From the NCBI GenBank assembly GCA_016293915.1, contig JAEDCY010000057.1, positions 1 to 13,776 on the forward strand: a DNA stretch of 13,776 bases, in the 5' to 3' direction. A program made the position numbers and the translations under genes. This document shows positions 5,239 through 12,170 of the stretch, one piece after another. Position 1 is the stretch's first letter, and each line of letters begins with the position of its first letter. The notes below the pieces were generated by a model, which was given only the letters and a program-made list of their open reading frames with translations, was not told where the DNA came from and ran no database searches. The stretch is from Treponema sp. (GTDB lineage: Bacteria > Spirochaetota > Spirochaetia > Treponematales > Treponemataceae).

Positions 5239-6666
5239 ATGAAGAAACTAACAACTATCTTGTTCACAATACTAGGAATAATCATGATGGCAAATGCAGC
5301 AAGTTTCACCGCACCAAACTCTGACTTTGTTCTTATAAAAGCCGGCTCCTTTACAATGGGAAGTCCCGAAAGTGAAGACTGGCGCAGCAATGACGAAGCT
5401 CAACATCGCGTTACACTTGCTTCTTTTTACATGGCAAAGTTTGAAGTTACTCAAAAAGAGTGGCGCGAAATTACAGGTAAAAATCCTTCAAACTTTACGG
5501 GGGATAAACTTCCTGTAGAAAGCATCACCTGGCTGGAAGCAATTGACTTTTGCAATGCCTTGAGCAAACGCAACGGACGCACCCCTGTTTACACAATTGC
5601 AGATGGAGGTAACACGGTTACCTGGAACAGAAGTGCCGACGGCTACCGTCTCCCAACCGAAGCTGAATGGGAATATGCAGCCCGTGCCGGAAGTACTACC
5701 CCATTCTATTCCCGCAAGGTTCCCGGTGCCGAGGATGTAAACTTTTACGGCCACTACCCTTATCAGATTGAGCAGAATTATTTTAATGACGAAGTTCTGG
5801 AAACCCGCCCAGGCGTTTACCGCGGAAAGACTCTGGATGTTGGAAGCTTTAAGGCTAATCCAAACGGACTTTTTGACATCTACGGAAATGTTGGCGAATG
5901 GTGCTTTGATTATTATGGCGACTACGACCCTTCGACAAGCTCAGGGACCACAGGGGTGACAAATCCGGCTGGAGCCATTGAAGGAACACGACGTGTTTTC
6001 CGTGGCGGCAGCTGGAACGACTTTGGAAAAAATCTTCGTTCTGCTTACCGGGCTGCCATGCCTCAAAACAACTCCGCTTACAATGTAGGACTTCGTCTTG
6101 TCTGCAATGCAGATGACAGCGTAAAAGGAAGTATCACAACCCGTGAAGCAGCAACGTCCAGCACAAAAAAATCCGCTGGCAAAACTAAGGCACTTATCAT
6201 CTTTTATTCCTGGAGCGGTAACACTCGCGGAGTTGCCCGTGAAATTGCCCGCCAGACCGGCTTTGACAGCATTGAGCTTGAACTTGTAAAACCCTATTCT
6301 ACAGACTATAACACTGTTTTGGATCAGGCACAGAGCGACCAGCATAAACAGGCCCGCCCTGCACTTAAAACAAAAATTGACAGCAAAAAATGGGCAGAGT
6401 ATGATACAATCATATTAGGCTATCCTAACTGGTGGGCCAGCATTCCAATGCCAATTGCAACCCTTTTGGAAAGCTACGATTTTTCAGGAAAAACAATTAT
6501 GCCATTCTGCTCTCATGGAGGCGGAAGATTCGGCCAGAGCCTTACAGCAATTTCAAAGCTTGCTCCAAAAGCAACGCTAACCGCCGGTCTTTCAATCCAT
6601 TATTCGGGCGGCTCATCTCTTTCAAAAGATGTAGAAAAATGGCTTAAAAAATGCGGAGTAAAATAG
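5239..6666 (+). CDS. Exported FGE-like (SUMF1/PvdO-type) protein fused to a flavodoxin domain
   Basis: A 475-residue fusion. Residues 1-20 are a signal peptide ending ANA-A. Residues 26-290 are a formylglycine-generating-enzyme-type fold: IKAGSFTMGSPESEDWRSND, FEVTQKEWREITGKNPSNF, GYRLPTEAEWEYAARAG, GNVGEWCFDYY and FRGGSWN. The paired active-site cysteines of true sulfatase-activating FGEs are not evident in the 258-290 segment, so this is probably a family member with another role. A Ser/Thr/Lys linker (291-316) leads to a flavodoxin domain (317-473) with the FMN loop SWSGNTR (324-330), LGYPNWWASIPMPIATLLES and FCSHGGGRFGQS. The fusion places a flavodoxin outside the cytoplasmic membrane; how FMN is supplied there is unknown. 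AAGGA at 5228 serves ATG 5239. Residues 230-236 (PSTSSGT) come from an in-frame repeat. DUF4405 follows after 10 nt, a likely partner. Confidence 0.85.
   Translation: MKKLTTILFTILGIIMMANAASFTAPNSDFVLIKAGSFTMGSPESEDWRSNDEAQHRVTLASFYMAKFEVTQKEWREITGKNPSNFTGDKLPVESITWLEAIDFCNALSKRNGRTPVYTIADGGNTVTWNRSADGYRLPTEAEWEYAARAGSTTPFYSRKVPGAEDVNFYGHYPYQIEQNYFNDEVLETRPGVYRGKTLDVGSFKANPNGLFDIYGNVGEWCFDYYGDYDPSTSSGTTGVTNPAGAIEGTRRVFRGGSWNDFGKNLRSAYRAAMPQNNSAYNVGLRLVCNADDSVKGSITTREAATSSTKKSAGKTKALIIFYSWSGNTRGVAREIARQTGFDSIELELVKPYSTDYNTVLDQAQSDQHKQARPALKTKIDSKKWAEYDTIILGYPNWWASIPMPIATLLESYDFSGKTIMPFCSHGGGRFGQSLTAISKLAPKATLTAGLSIHYSGGSSLSKDVEKWLKKCGVK
5926..5950. repeat. CTTCGACAAGCTCA-type repeat, in frame in the FGE-like domain
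   Basis: GACCCTTCGACAAGCTCAGG and GACCA encode DPSTSSGT in a surface loop between GNVGEWCFDYY and the RRVFRGGSWN block. The flanking conserved motifs remain in frame, so the repeat is tolerated. Confidence 0.65.
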
Positions 6667-6676
6667 GAGCAAACTT

Positions 6677-7396
6677 ATGACAAAAACCCAGCGCTTAAGA
6701 ATGACTGTTGATATAACCATGACCATTCTTTCCATCATACTCATGGGCGGAAACTATTTGATCCCGGCAGACATCGTGCACGAAATCTTAGGAGTGGGGC
6801 TTTTTGTCTTATGGGCTCTTCACATTATTTTGAACCGCCGCTGGTATGGGGCAATTTTCCGCGGCAAATACAATCCCTACCGTGTAATGCAGACTGTCAT
6901 AAACTGCTGTATTTTAATCTGCACAATCTTTCTGATGATTAGCGGAATTATTCTTTCAAATCACATTTTTACATTTTTGAATATTCAGGGCGGGCTGGGC
7001 TTTGCCCGCATTGCGCATCTGCTTGCCAGTCACTGGTATTATCTTTTTATGTCGCTGCATATCGGACTGCATGTAGGGGTGATTGCAAATATAATGCGTC
7101 ATCCTGCCCCCATCAACTGTCATCCTGAACTTGATTCAGGATCTCATGCAGAAGAGATGCCGAAACAAGTTCGGCATGACAAACTGCGCAAAATCATTCC
7201 GCGAATTATTCTTGCCCTGGTCTGCGCTTACGGCATTTACGCTTTCATCGCTCGCGGAGTCTGGAAATATCTTATCCTTCAGCAGCAGTTTTTCTTCTTT
7301 GATCTGGAACGCGGCTACATTCTTTTTGCTATTGATTATATTTCCATTATCATTTTGTTTGCTACACTCTCGCACCTTTTGGCAAGAAAGATGTGA
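6677..7396 (+). CDS. DUF4405-like polytopic membrane protein, putative haem-b protein
   Basis: A 239-residue integral membrane protein with about six hydrophobic helices (roughly 12-30, 37-52, 72-95, 112-138, 173-193, 213-235). The first four match the DUF4405 pattern: HEILGVGLFVLWALHIILNR and then RIAHLLASHWYYLFMSLHIG with LH at 131-132. His35, His49, His119, His128 and His132 are candidate haem-b ligands, as in the cytochrome b561/formate dehydrogenase gamma type (family knowledge). GGAG at 6666 serves ATG 6677, only 10 nt after the FGE-flavodoxin gene, so the two are co-transcribed. I infer electron exchange between the quinone pool or cytoplasm and the exported flavodoxin domain. Residues 148-169 (CHPELDSGSHAEEMPKQVRH plus DK) are a palindromic repeat read in frame, in the loop before helix 5. 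Confidence 0.75.
   Translation: MTKTQRLRMTVDITMTILSIILMGGNYLIPADIVHEILGVGLFVLWALHIILNRRWYGAIFRGKYNPYRVMQTVINCCILICTIFLMISGIILSNHIFTFLNIQGGLGFARIAHLLASHWYYLFMSLHIGLHVGVIANIMRHPAPINCHPELDSGSHAEEMPKQVRHDKLRKIIPRIILALVCAYGIYAFIARGVWKYLILQQQFFFFDLERGYILFAIDYISIIILFATLSHLLARKM
7119..7180. repeat. 62-bp imperfect palindromic repeat, copy 2 (in coding sequence)
   Basis: Same length and sequence type as the copy at 4852-4913: GTCATCCTGAACTTGATTCA in the left arm and GCCGAAACAAGTTCGGCATG in the right arm. It lies wholly inside the DUF4405 gene and is translated as a 21-22-residue hydrophilic insert. Confidence 0.75.
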
Positions 7397-7420
7397 CAGC
7401 GGTTTTTAGAAAAACAAGTT

Positions 7421-7511
7421 GGTAAAGCTAAAAAATTGCTACATCGCAATTTTTTTTAACGCTTTGCTATAGAACACCGCTCGCTCTGACCGGCGGGCTT
7501 ACACATGAGGT
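7421..7511 (+). promoter_or_regulatory. Structured 5' leader repeat, copy 1 (upstream of DUF3737 gene)
   Basis: A 91-bp sequence matches the minus-strand sequence 13604-13514 at all but 8 positions, by eye. It has an AT-rich hairpin (AAAAAATTGC, TACATC, GCAATTTTTT, followed by more T) that may act as a terminator or attenuator. A second hairpin is GCTCGC-TCTGACCG-GCGGGC (7479-7498), and the region ends with GAGG just before the GTG start. Five of the eight differences fall in this second stem, and all keep pairing. Confidence 0.65.
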
Positions 7512-7517
7512 ATTTTT

Positions 7518-8363
7518 GTGATTATTGAAAATCAAACTTTTGACGAAGAGAGAGCTTTGTACGGTCTTAAAGATCTTACAGTAAAAAACTGCAGCTTTGA
7601 TGGTCCTGCTGACGGTGAATCCGCTTTTAAGGAATGCCGCAACATCGACGTGACCGGCTGCTTTATGAATCTTCGCTATCCCTTCTGGCATGTAGAAAAA
7701 GCAAAAATCACCGATACAAACTTTACAGAAAACTGCCGGGCTGCCCTCTGGTATGATAAAGATATTTTGATTGAAAACAGCAGACTCGGCGGAATTAAGG
7801 CAATTCGTGAATGCGAAAATATCAGCCTGAAAAACTGCAGCGTTAATTCTCCAGAGTTTGCCTGGAAAAGCCAGAAGCTGAAAATTGAGAATGTCACAAT
7901 CGAAGAATCTGAATATCCCTTTTTTGAAATCCGTGATGCGAAACTTACCGGCTTAAAAATGAAGGGAAAATATTCTTTTCAATATGATGAAAATATCGAA
8001 ATCTCAGATTCAGAGCTGAATACAAAAGATGCCTTCTGGCACACAAAAAATGTAACGGTAAAAAACTCTCTTGTAAAAAGCGAATACCTTGGCTGGTATT
8101 CAGAAAATCTCACTCTTATAAACTGCCGCATTATTGGAACTCAGCCTTTCTGCTACTGCAAAAATCTCGTGCTCAAAAACTGTACAATGGAAAACTGCGA
8201 TCTTGCTTTCGAACGCAGCACCGTTGAAGTAGAAGTAAGCGGAAAAATCGACAGCGTAAAAAATCCTCTCGCTGGAAAAATTACAGCAGACTCTATCGGA
8301 CAGATAATTCTTGAAGAAGAAATCTGCGATAAATCAAAAACACAGATTATCTGCAAAGAATAA
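7518..8363 (+). CDS. DUF3737 family protein, right-handed beta-helix
   Basis: A 281-residue protein that starts with GTG at 7518 (GAGG at 7507-7510; the ATG at 7505 runs into a stop). It is built of about 20-residue parallel beta-helix rungs, visible as recurring units such as LKDLTVKNCSFDG, CRNIDVTGCFMNL, CENISLKNCSVNS, TKNVTVKNSLVKS, SENLTLINCRIIG and CKNLVLKNCTMEN. The aromatic turns YPFWH, DAFWH and LGWYS are typical of DUF3737. No signal peptide, so cytoplasmic. The function of the family is unknown. It often lies in small oxidoreductase clusters in gut anaerobes (recalled), which fits the flavodoxin genes here. It forms an operon with the ABM protein 18 nt downstream. Length is normal. 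Confidence 0.85.
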   Translation: MIIENQTFDEERALYGLKDLTVKNCSFDGPADGESAFKECRNIDVTGCFMNLRYPFWHVEKAKITDTNFTENCRAALWYDKDILIENSRLGGIKAIRECENISLKNCSVNSPEFAWKSQKLKIENVTIEESEYPFFEIRDAKLTGLKMKGKYSFQYDENIEISDSELNTKDAFWHTKNVTVKNSLVKSEYLGWYSENLTLINCRIIGTQPFCYCKNLVLKNCTMENCDLAFERSTVEVEVSGKIDSVKNPLAGKITADSIGQIILEEEICDKSKTQIICKE

Positions 8364-8381
8364 AATATCAGGAGAAGTAGA

Positions 8382-8735
8382 ATGGCAATTACAGTAAATC
8401 TTCGTTATACAGGAAAAAAGGGTGCGGCTCAGGCCTTTGCCCGCGAAATGATTTCAAGCGGTACCGTTGAAAAAATCCGTGCTGAAAAGGGAAACCTTCG
8501 CTATGAATATTACCTACCCTTTGGTGAAGAAAAAGCCGGCGGCGATGATAACAGCGAAACAATTCTCTTAATCGACTCCTGGGAAAATCAGCAAGCAATT
8601 GATTTGCACCACGCAACACCAATGATGAAAACAATTGCAGAGCTTCGCGAAAAATATGACCTTCATATGACAATCGAACGTTTTGTTTCTGATGATAAAA
8701 TCCCGGAGCAGGATAAGGGTTTTATAAGAAAGTAA
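8382..8735 (+). CDS. ABM-domain protein, putative quinol monooxygenase
   Basis: A 117-residue protein with the dimeric ferredoxin-like antibiotic-biosynthesis-monooxygenase fold, like E. coli YgiN. Visible features are AITVNLRYTGKKGAAQAF (beta1-alpha1), the GNLRYEYYLPF strand, ILLIDSWENQQAIDLHHATP with the characteristic W-E-x-x-x-A-x-x-x-H-x-x-x-x-H/P pattern, and a final strand IERFVS. Family members act on quinols or are haem-binding; the substrate here cannot be told. AGGAGA at 8370 gives good spacing to ATG 8382. It is the last gene of the DUF3737 operon, and a HAD gene converges from downstream. Cytoplasmic. Confidence 0.8.
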   Translation: MAITVNLRYTGKKGAAQAFAREMISSGTVEKIRAEKGNLRYEYYLPFGEEKAGGDDNSETILLIDSWENQQAIDLHHATPMMKTIAELREKYDLHMTIERFVSDDKIPEQDKGFIRK

Positions 8736-8761
8736 AAACTTATTTATGAAAATGCTTTAGA

Positions 8762-9469
8762 TTAAATTAATTTCATAATCTCCAGTACATTTGTAACTGT
8801 AAAATTCTGTCCGAGATTTTGAGGCCTTCCACCTGAACGGTTAATCAGAATAGAACGACAGCCGATATTTTTTGCAGCATTTACATCCCGGAAGGAATCA
8901 CCTGTCATTACCATATTTTCAGGTGTGATTCCAAAATAGTCAGAGATATCCTGCAAGCCCTTTGGGTTAGGCTTCTTATATCCGCACGAAAGAGACGAAA
9001 CATATAAATCAAAATAAGGAAGAAGCGGAGTTACATAATTCTTGTGCATCAGGTCCGGCATGCCGGTTGCAACATCAGTCATGGCTGCAATTTTAAAACC
9101 TGATTCTTTCAGGCTCTTCAAAGCAGGAATTGAATCTTCATAAATCACAGGCTCCAGTTTAAGCGATTCAAAGAAGACCTCAATGATTTTTGAAACCGGA
9201 ATGCTTGTTCCCCAGTCTTTTATGATATCCTTAAAAATAATTTCCGGGTTAATTTCTTTTTCGCGGGGATTTACGGCCGGGTTATAATCAGTGAAAATCT
9301 GAATTGCTTCTGCAATCTGTTTTTCAGAAAGTCCTAGCCTCAATTGCTTATTCACATATTCAAATCCACTTTTATAATAACCCGTCCAGCTTAGATGCAT
9401 GCCCTTGTACTCCATCAAAGTTCCGCCAAGGTCAAATACAAAAAGTTTAATGTTTTCTAGTTTTTCCAT
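8762..9469 (-). CDS. HAD-superfamily hydrolase
   Basis: From ATG 9469 the protein has 235 residues; a GTG at 9481 would add four. Motif I is LFVFDLGGTL with nucleophile Asp13, but the usual second Asp (D-x-D) is Gly15. Motif II is the Thr of AAMTDV, motif III the Lys of KKPNP, and motif IV is GDSFRDVNAA, all in order with normal spacing, with a helical cap (about 25-100). It should be a soluble phosphatase-type enzyme. Lack of the general acid/base Asp means weaker or different chemistry; FDLGGT variants are known as a subgroup of uncharacterised HADs. The ribosome binding site is weak. It is divergent from the 2H phosphoesterase, sharing a 110-bp region. Confidence 0.82.
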   Translation of the reverse strand: MEKLENIKLFVFDLGGTLMEYKGMHLSWTGYYKSGFEYVNKQLRLGLSEKQIAEAIQIFTDYNPAVNPREKEINPEIIFKDIIKDWGTSIPVSKIIEVFFESLKLEPVIYEDSIPALKSLKESGFKIAAMTDVATGMPDLMHKNYVTPLLPYFDLYVSSLSCGYKKPNPKGLQDISDYFGITPENMVMTGDSFRDVNAAKNIGCRSILINRSGGRPQNLGQNFTVTNVLEIMKLI

Positions 9470-9542
9470 GTTAAAATCCACTGAGCAAAAATATCATAAT
9501 TGTTCTTGCAATAACTTTCTATCCTGCCTGACGGAACACAGG

Positions 9543-9572
9543 TTGAATTTGATATGGCATCAATTGTAGAAT
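9543..9572 (+). promoter_or_regulatory. Promoter of the 2H phosphoesterase gene, possibly leaderless
   Basis: TTGAAT (9543-9548), 18-bp spacer, TAGAAT (9567-9572). Seven nt then separate the -10 from ATG 9580, so the predicted start point coincides with the start codon. There is no Shine-Dalgarno. Confidence 0.45.
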
Positions 9573-9579
9573 AGTGTCT

Positions 9580-10134
9580 ATGTTTGATTCTTCCCTGATT
9601 ACCTATGCCGTGTCTCTTCACTTTTCGCAAAAGGTCAATGAAATTGTTATCTCAACCTTACAAGCCATTGCGGATGAAACCGGAAACCGCTTTATGATTG
9701 AAAATAAAATTCCTCCGCATATTACAATCGGGGCTTTTCATGCTGCCAGGGAAGAAGAAGCAAAACTGCTGCAGCTTGTAGAAAACTTTGCGCGAAACCA
9801 GAAGGCTGGCTCTGTACAATTCAGTGAAGTCGGCGACTTCAACGGCAAAGTTCTTTTTTTGAAACCGGAAAAGAATCTCTTTCTTTCCGAGATAAACAAG
9901 GAGCTCCACACCCTGCTGCTTCCAGAGTTTGAAAAAGCAGAAAACGGCTACTATCTGCCGGATATCTGGTTCCCCCATACAACCCTTGCCACAAGATTGA
10001 ATCAAAGCCAGTTTTCCGCAGCAAAAGAAATCGCAAAGAAAATCTCGCTACCACTAGAAGCGACTATAGAAGAGCTTGCAGTTTACCAGTGTTCACCATT
10101 TTTGGAATTGAAGAAATTCGGACTGAACAGATAA
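9580..10134 (+). CDS. 2'-5' RNA ligase/LigT-like 2H phosphoesterase
   Basis: A 184-residue protein of the two-histidine superfamily, which acts on 2',3'-cyclic or 2'-5' phosphodiester links in RNA or nucleotides. Both signature H-x-T motifs are present and spaced as in the family: PPHITIGAFH (His47, Thr49) and FPHTTLATRL (His133, Thr135), one from each lobe of the bilobal fold. Length is usual for the family. No signal peptide. ATG 9580 is preferred over GTG 9574 because a -10-like TAGAAT ends 7 nt before the ATG; neither has a Shine-Dalgarno. The in vivo substrate is not known for most such bacterial proteins. Confidence 0.82.
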   Translation: MFDSSLITYAVSLHFSQKVNEIVISTLQAIADETGNRFMIENKIPPHITIGAFHAAREEEAKLLQLVENFARNQKAGSVQFSEVGDFNGKVLFLKPEKNLFLSEINKELHTLLLPEFEKAENGYYLPDIWFPHTTLATRLNQSQFSAAKEIAKKISLPLEATIEELAVYQCSPFLELKKFGLNR

Positions 10135-10317
10135 TTATCGCAGAGCTTTATTTACAGCGTTCTTTATTATTCCACTGGAAACTGTTGCTCCGCTGACTGC
10201 ATCAACATCTCAGGTATTCTGCTCTACCATCTTATCTACAATTACGTTTGCCGGGTGGCCAAGCCCGCATTCATGACGCAACAACTCGACCCGTTTCAGC
10301 TTATGATTTTCTCCTTC
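10135..10317 (-). pseudogene. Remnant of an FMN-binding domain protein
   Basis: A minus-strand frame ending at TAA 10137-10135 reads HECGLGHPANVIVDKMVEQN, T, an in-frame TGA (10212-10210), then DVDAVSGATVSSGIIKNAVN and KALR. This is the C-terminal half of the FMN-binding domain of the NqrC/RnfG type, including the D-x-x-S-G-A-T-x-S motif where FMN is attached to Thr in that family. Upstream the same frame (EEGENHKLKRVELLR) still looks like the domain while overlapping the end of the membrane protein gene. No start is visible and the stop interrupts the core, so it is a broken tail of the operon. TGA readthrough is possible but unlikely. Confidence 0.6.
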
Positions 10318-11140
10318 TTCGGTCAAGAGCAGCTGCAAATAACCCAAGTATAATAAAAATAACTGATTTTGAAATTAAAGCTGGTAATGGAATTTGAGCA
10401 CCGGATGCAAATTGGACAGCAGATTGAGTAATCATCATTACGGCAACAACAATAATTGACTGTAACAAAATCGCATACAAAACTAGGCCCAAAGATTCCT
10501 TCTTTTTCATAAGGAACAAAGAAATAAAACATAATGGTGAGATGATGCCAAGATCTAACACATAAGTTGGCTCAGTCGTATAATTTCCTATCAGCTTCAA
10601 AGAAGTTCCGTTGAGGATAGTTGGAATTATATCCGGCCACCAGGCAACACAGAGTGAGATTCCGGAAAATACCAGAAAAACTGCATCAGTTTTTTTCATT
10701 TCAAAAGAATAATTGTTGAGGCTTAAATTACGCATCCTCTTAATCAGAGTAAAAAATAGCAGGGAAAAGAGAATCACATATAAAATAAAAATGCGATTGT
10801 ATTTTACACCGATACACAAACTTACTGCATAATACAGACTTATCGCTTCGATTGAGACTAGGCGTAACTGAGTATTTTCAATACTGTTTCGTAAATCCTT
10901 TATTAAAGAAATCACAAAAAGTGGCACAACGAAAAACAAAATACATAAATCAGTACCTATAAAAATCGGAGCTTTAAAATATGAATCATCTTTATAGATT
11001 CCGCTTCCAAAAAGTTTTACTTCATCACCATATTGATTTATGTATGAACAGGAATTTGAAAAATCCAGAGAAAGGATTCCGCAAAGAGATACAATAATCA
11101 AAAGTAGAATAATCAGAATTTCCGGTATTCTTTTTTTCAT
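10301..11140 (-). CDS. Polytopic membrane protein of unknown function
   Basis: I do not recognise the family. The 279 residues contain about eight hydrophobic segments (roughly 7-27, 59-80, 97-112, 115-134, 152-171, 193-211, 218-241 and 249-270) and end in a basic DRRRRKS tail, likely cytoplasmic. Between segments 1 and 2 is a Cys-containing loop (SNSCSYINQYGDEVKLFGSG) that would face outward. There are no histidine pairs or other cofactor motifs. The ATG shares one base with the stop of the flavodoxin gene upstream (TAATG), so the two are translationally coupled. The end of the gene overlaps an FMN-binding-domain remnant in another frame. The context suggests a redox or membrane partner for the flavodoxin. 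The expression unit starts at the MarR gene. Confidence 0.7.
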   Translation of the reverse strand: MKKRIPEILIILLLIIVSLCGILSLDFSNSCSYINQYGDEVKLFGSGIYKDDSYFKAPIFIGTDLCILFFVVPLFVISLIKDLRNSIENTQLRLVSIEAISLYYAVSLCIGVKYNRIFILYVILFSLLFFTLIKRMRNLSLNNYSFEMKKTDAVFLVFSGISLCVAWWPDIIPTILNGTSLKLIGNYTTEPTYVLDLGIISPLCFISLFLMKKKESLGLVLYAILLQSIIVVAVMMITQSAVQFASGAQIPLPALISKSVIFIILGLFAAALDRRRRKS

Positions 11141-11664
11141 TACTTCAACTCCGTAAGAATTGGCTCGATATATTTTTTGTCAGAAATGTCGTAGGAATGA
11201 GAAATCATCTGGGCCATGTTCTTCTCAGCTTCGCTTGCATCTTTTTTGTTTGCTAACATTGTTGTAAACATTTTCATCATGAACTTAGAGAAGCCGCTCA
11301 TTTTTTCATAATTGAAACCACCAGGACAATAAAATGCTTTCAGAGAATTCCATTCTTCTTCAGTAAAGTTTCTGCGCATTGCATCAGGGATGTCTGGACT
11401 TTCTGCAGGGCTTCCCCCAACACCATAAACTATGATTTTTTTACCCGCAGCAGAAAGAACCGGAATCTGATTTTTGAACCAGGCAAGATTCTTAATTCCA
11501 GCCGCCATAAACCAGCCGCCGAAAATAATTGCATCATAATCAGAAAGTTTGATTTTTTTAGCCTGCTTGAATTCTACGCATTCTGCCCCACTCGCCTCAC
11601 TAATCCATTCTGCGTACCTTTTTGTAAAGCCTGTTTGACTTGTGTAAATTACGATTGTTTTCAT
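11140..11664 (-). CDS. Flavodoxin-domain protein (HemG-like)
   Basis: 174 residues, cytoplasmic, with no signal peptide. The FMN phosphate loop is IYTSQTGFTKRYAEWI (residues about 6-21, Thr-x-Gln-Thr-Gly-Phe-Thr). The second FMN-contact strand is DAIIFGGWFMAAGIKNLAWF and the third is KIIVYGVGGSPAES. It has the short-chain flavodoxin layout with a C-terminal helical extension (about 125-174, rich in Met and Lys) like that of HemG-type proteins, but protoporphyrinogen oxidase activity should not be inferred without further evidence. AGGAGA upstream of the ATG is a good ribosome binding site. The MarR gene ends 11 nt upstream and the membrane protein overlaps downstream, so this is an operon under MarR control. 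Confidence 0.82.
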   Translation of the reverse strand: MKTIVIYTSQTGFTKRYAEWISEASGAECVEFKQAKKIKLSDYDAIIFGGWFMAAGIKNLAWFKNQIPVLSAAGKKIIVYGVGGSPAESPDIPDAMRRNFTEEEWNSLKAFYCPGGFNYEKMSGFSKFMMKMFTTMLANKKDASEAEKNMAQMISHSYDISDKKYIEPILTELK

Positions 11665-11675
11665 TTTGATTTCTC

Positions 11676-12170
11676 CTAAGCTTGATTGCCTGCGACACCG
11701 GTCACCCCGCCAGTCGCTCCTGTTAGATTTTTTTCCATTCTGGAAATTATTTGAAATACATTTTTGATTTCATCATCAGAAATGCCATCATATAGAAGCT
11801 TCAAAAAATCCATCTCTTTATTCTGATATTTTTTTGCGAGCCTTTTTTGTTTTGCCGTCAGATAAATCCGCTGCTTGCGTTTATCGTTCTCATCCTGTTT
11901 CAGAACAAGGATTTCCTTTTTTACAAGAGCGTTGAGAATCTCTTTTACATTCTGCCTGGAACAGCCCATAGTTTCGGCAAGGTCATTGGCAGTTGGTGCC
12001 TCTCTTAAATAGAGATTCATACAAGCGAGAAGAAACCACTGCTTGCAGGTTATCTCTTCATAAAAGGAATCCCCCGCTGCCTGCAGTCTGTTCATAAAAG
12101 CAAAAAGAAGCCCGAACAATCCAAACTGAGGCGGCATCATACCAAGAATCTGATCATTTGTTATCTGCAT
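11676..12170 (-). CDS. MarR-family winged-helix repressor
   Basis: From ATG 12170 it has 164 residues. Residues about 55-105 form the winged helix: APTANDLAETMGCSRQNVKE (HTH), then KKEILVLKQDENDKRKQRIY (wing with the D-x-R-x-x-R-type tip) and LT. Flanking helices make the dimer domain. The C-terminus is an odd low-complexity tail, GATGGVTGVAGNQA. An upstream ATG at 12188 lies inside the -10 region of the likely promoter, so it cannot be the start of that transcript. ATG 12170 has no Shine-Dalgarno and probably begins a leaderless message. A perfect 20-bp palindrome over the -10 indicates autorepression, with the flavodoxin operon controlled in turn. The signal is unknown; such MarR proteins near flavoproteins often sense oxidants or quinones. 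Confidence 0.83.
   Translation of the reverse strand: MQITNDQILGMMPPQFGLFGLLFAFMNRLQAAGDSFYEEITCKQWFLLACMNLYLREAPTANDLAETMGCSRQNVKEILNALVKKEILVLKQDENDKRKQRIYLTAKQKRLAKKYQNKEMDFLKLLYDGISDDEIKNVFQIISRMEKNLTGATGGVTGVAGNQA

Noticed and set aside
5941..6345. 134-codon minus-strand ORF
   Set aside because: Antisense shadow of the FGE-flavodoxin fusion, which has clear motifs on the plus strand.
4718..7180. CRISPR-like repeat array
   Set aside because: The repeated units are unevenly spaced, palindromic and embedded in genes; no regular spacers or cas genes.
7421..7460. Ordinary Rho-independent terminator after the DUF4405 gene
   Set aside because: The hairpin with T-run could terminate, but the same sequence recurs upstream of the antitoxin together with a second hairpin and Shine-Dalgarno, so it is better seen as part of a leader element.
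10135..10317. Selenocysteine at the in-frame TGA of the FMN-binding remnant
   Set aside because: The position is not a Cys/Sec site in the family, no SECIS-like hairpin is evident and the gene has no start.
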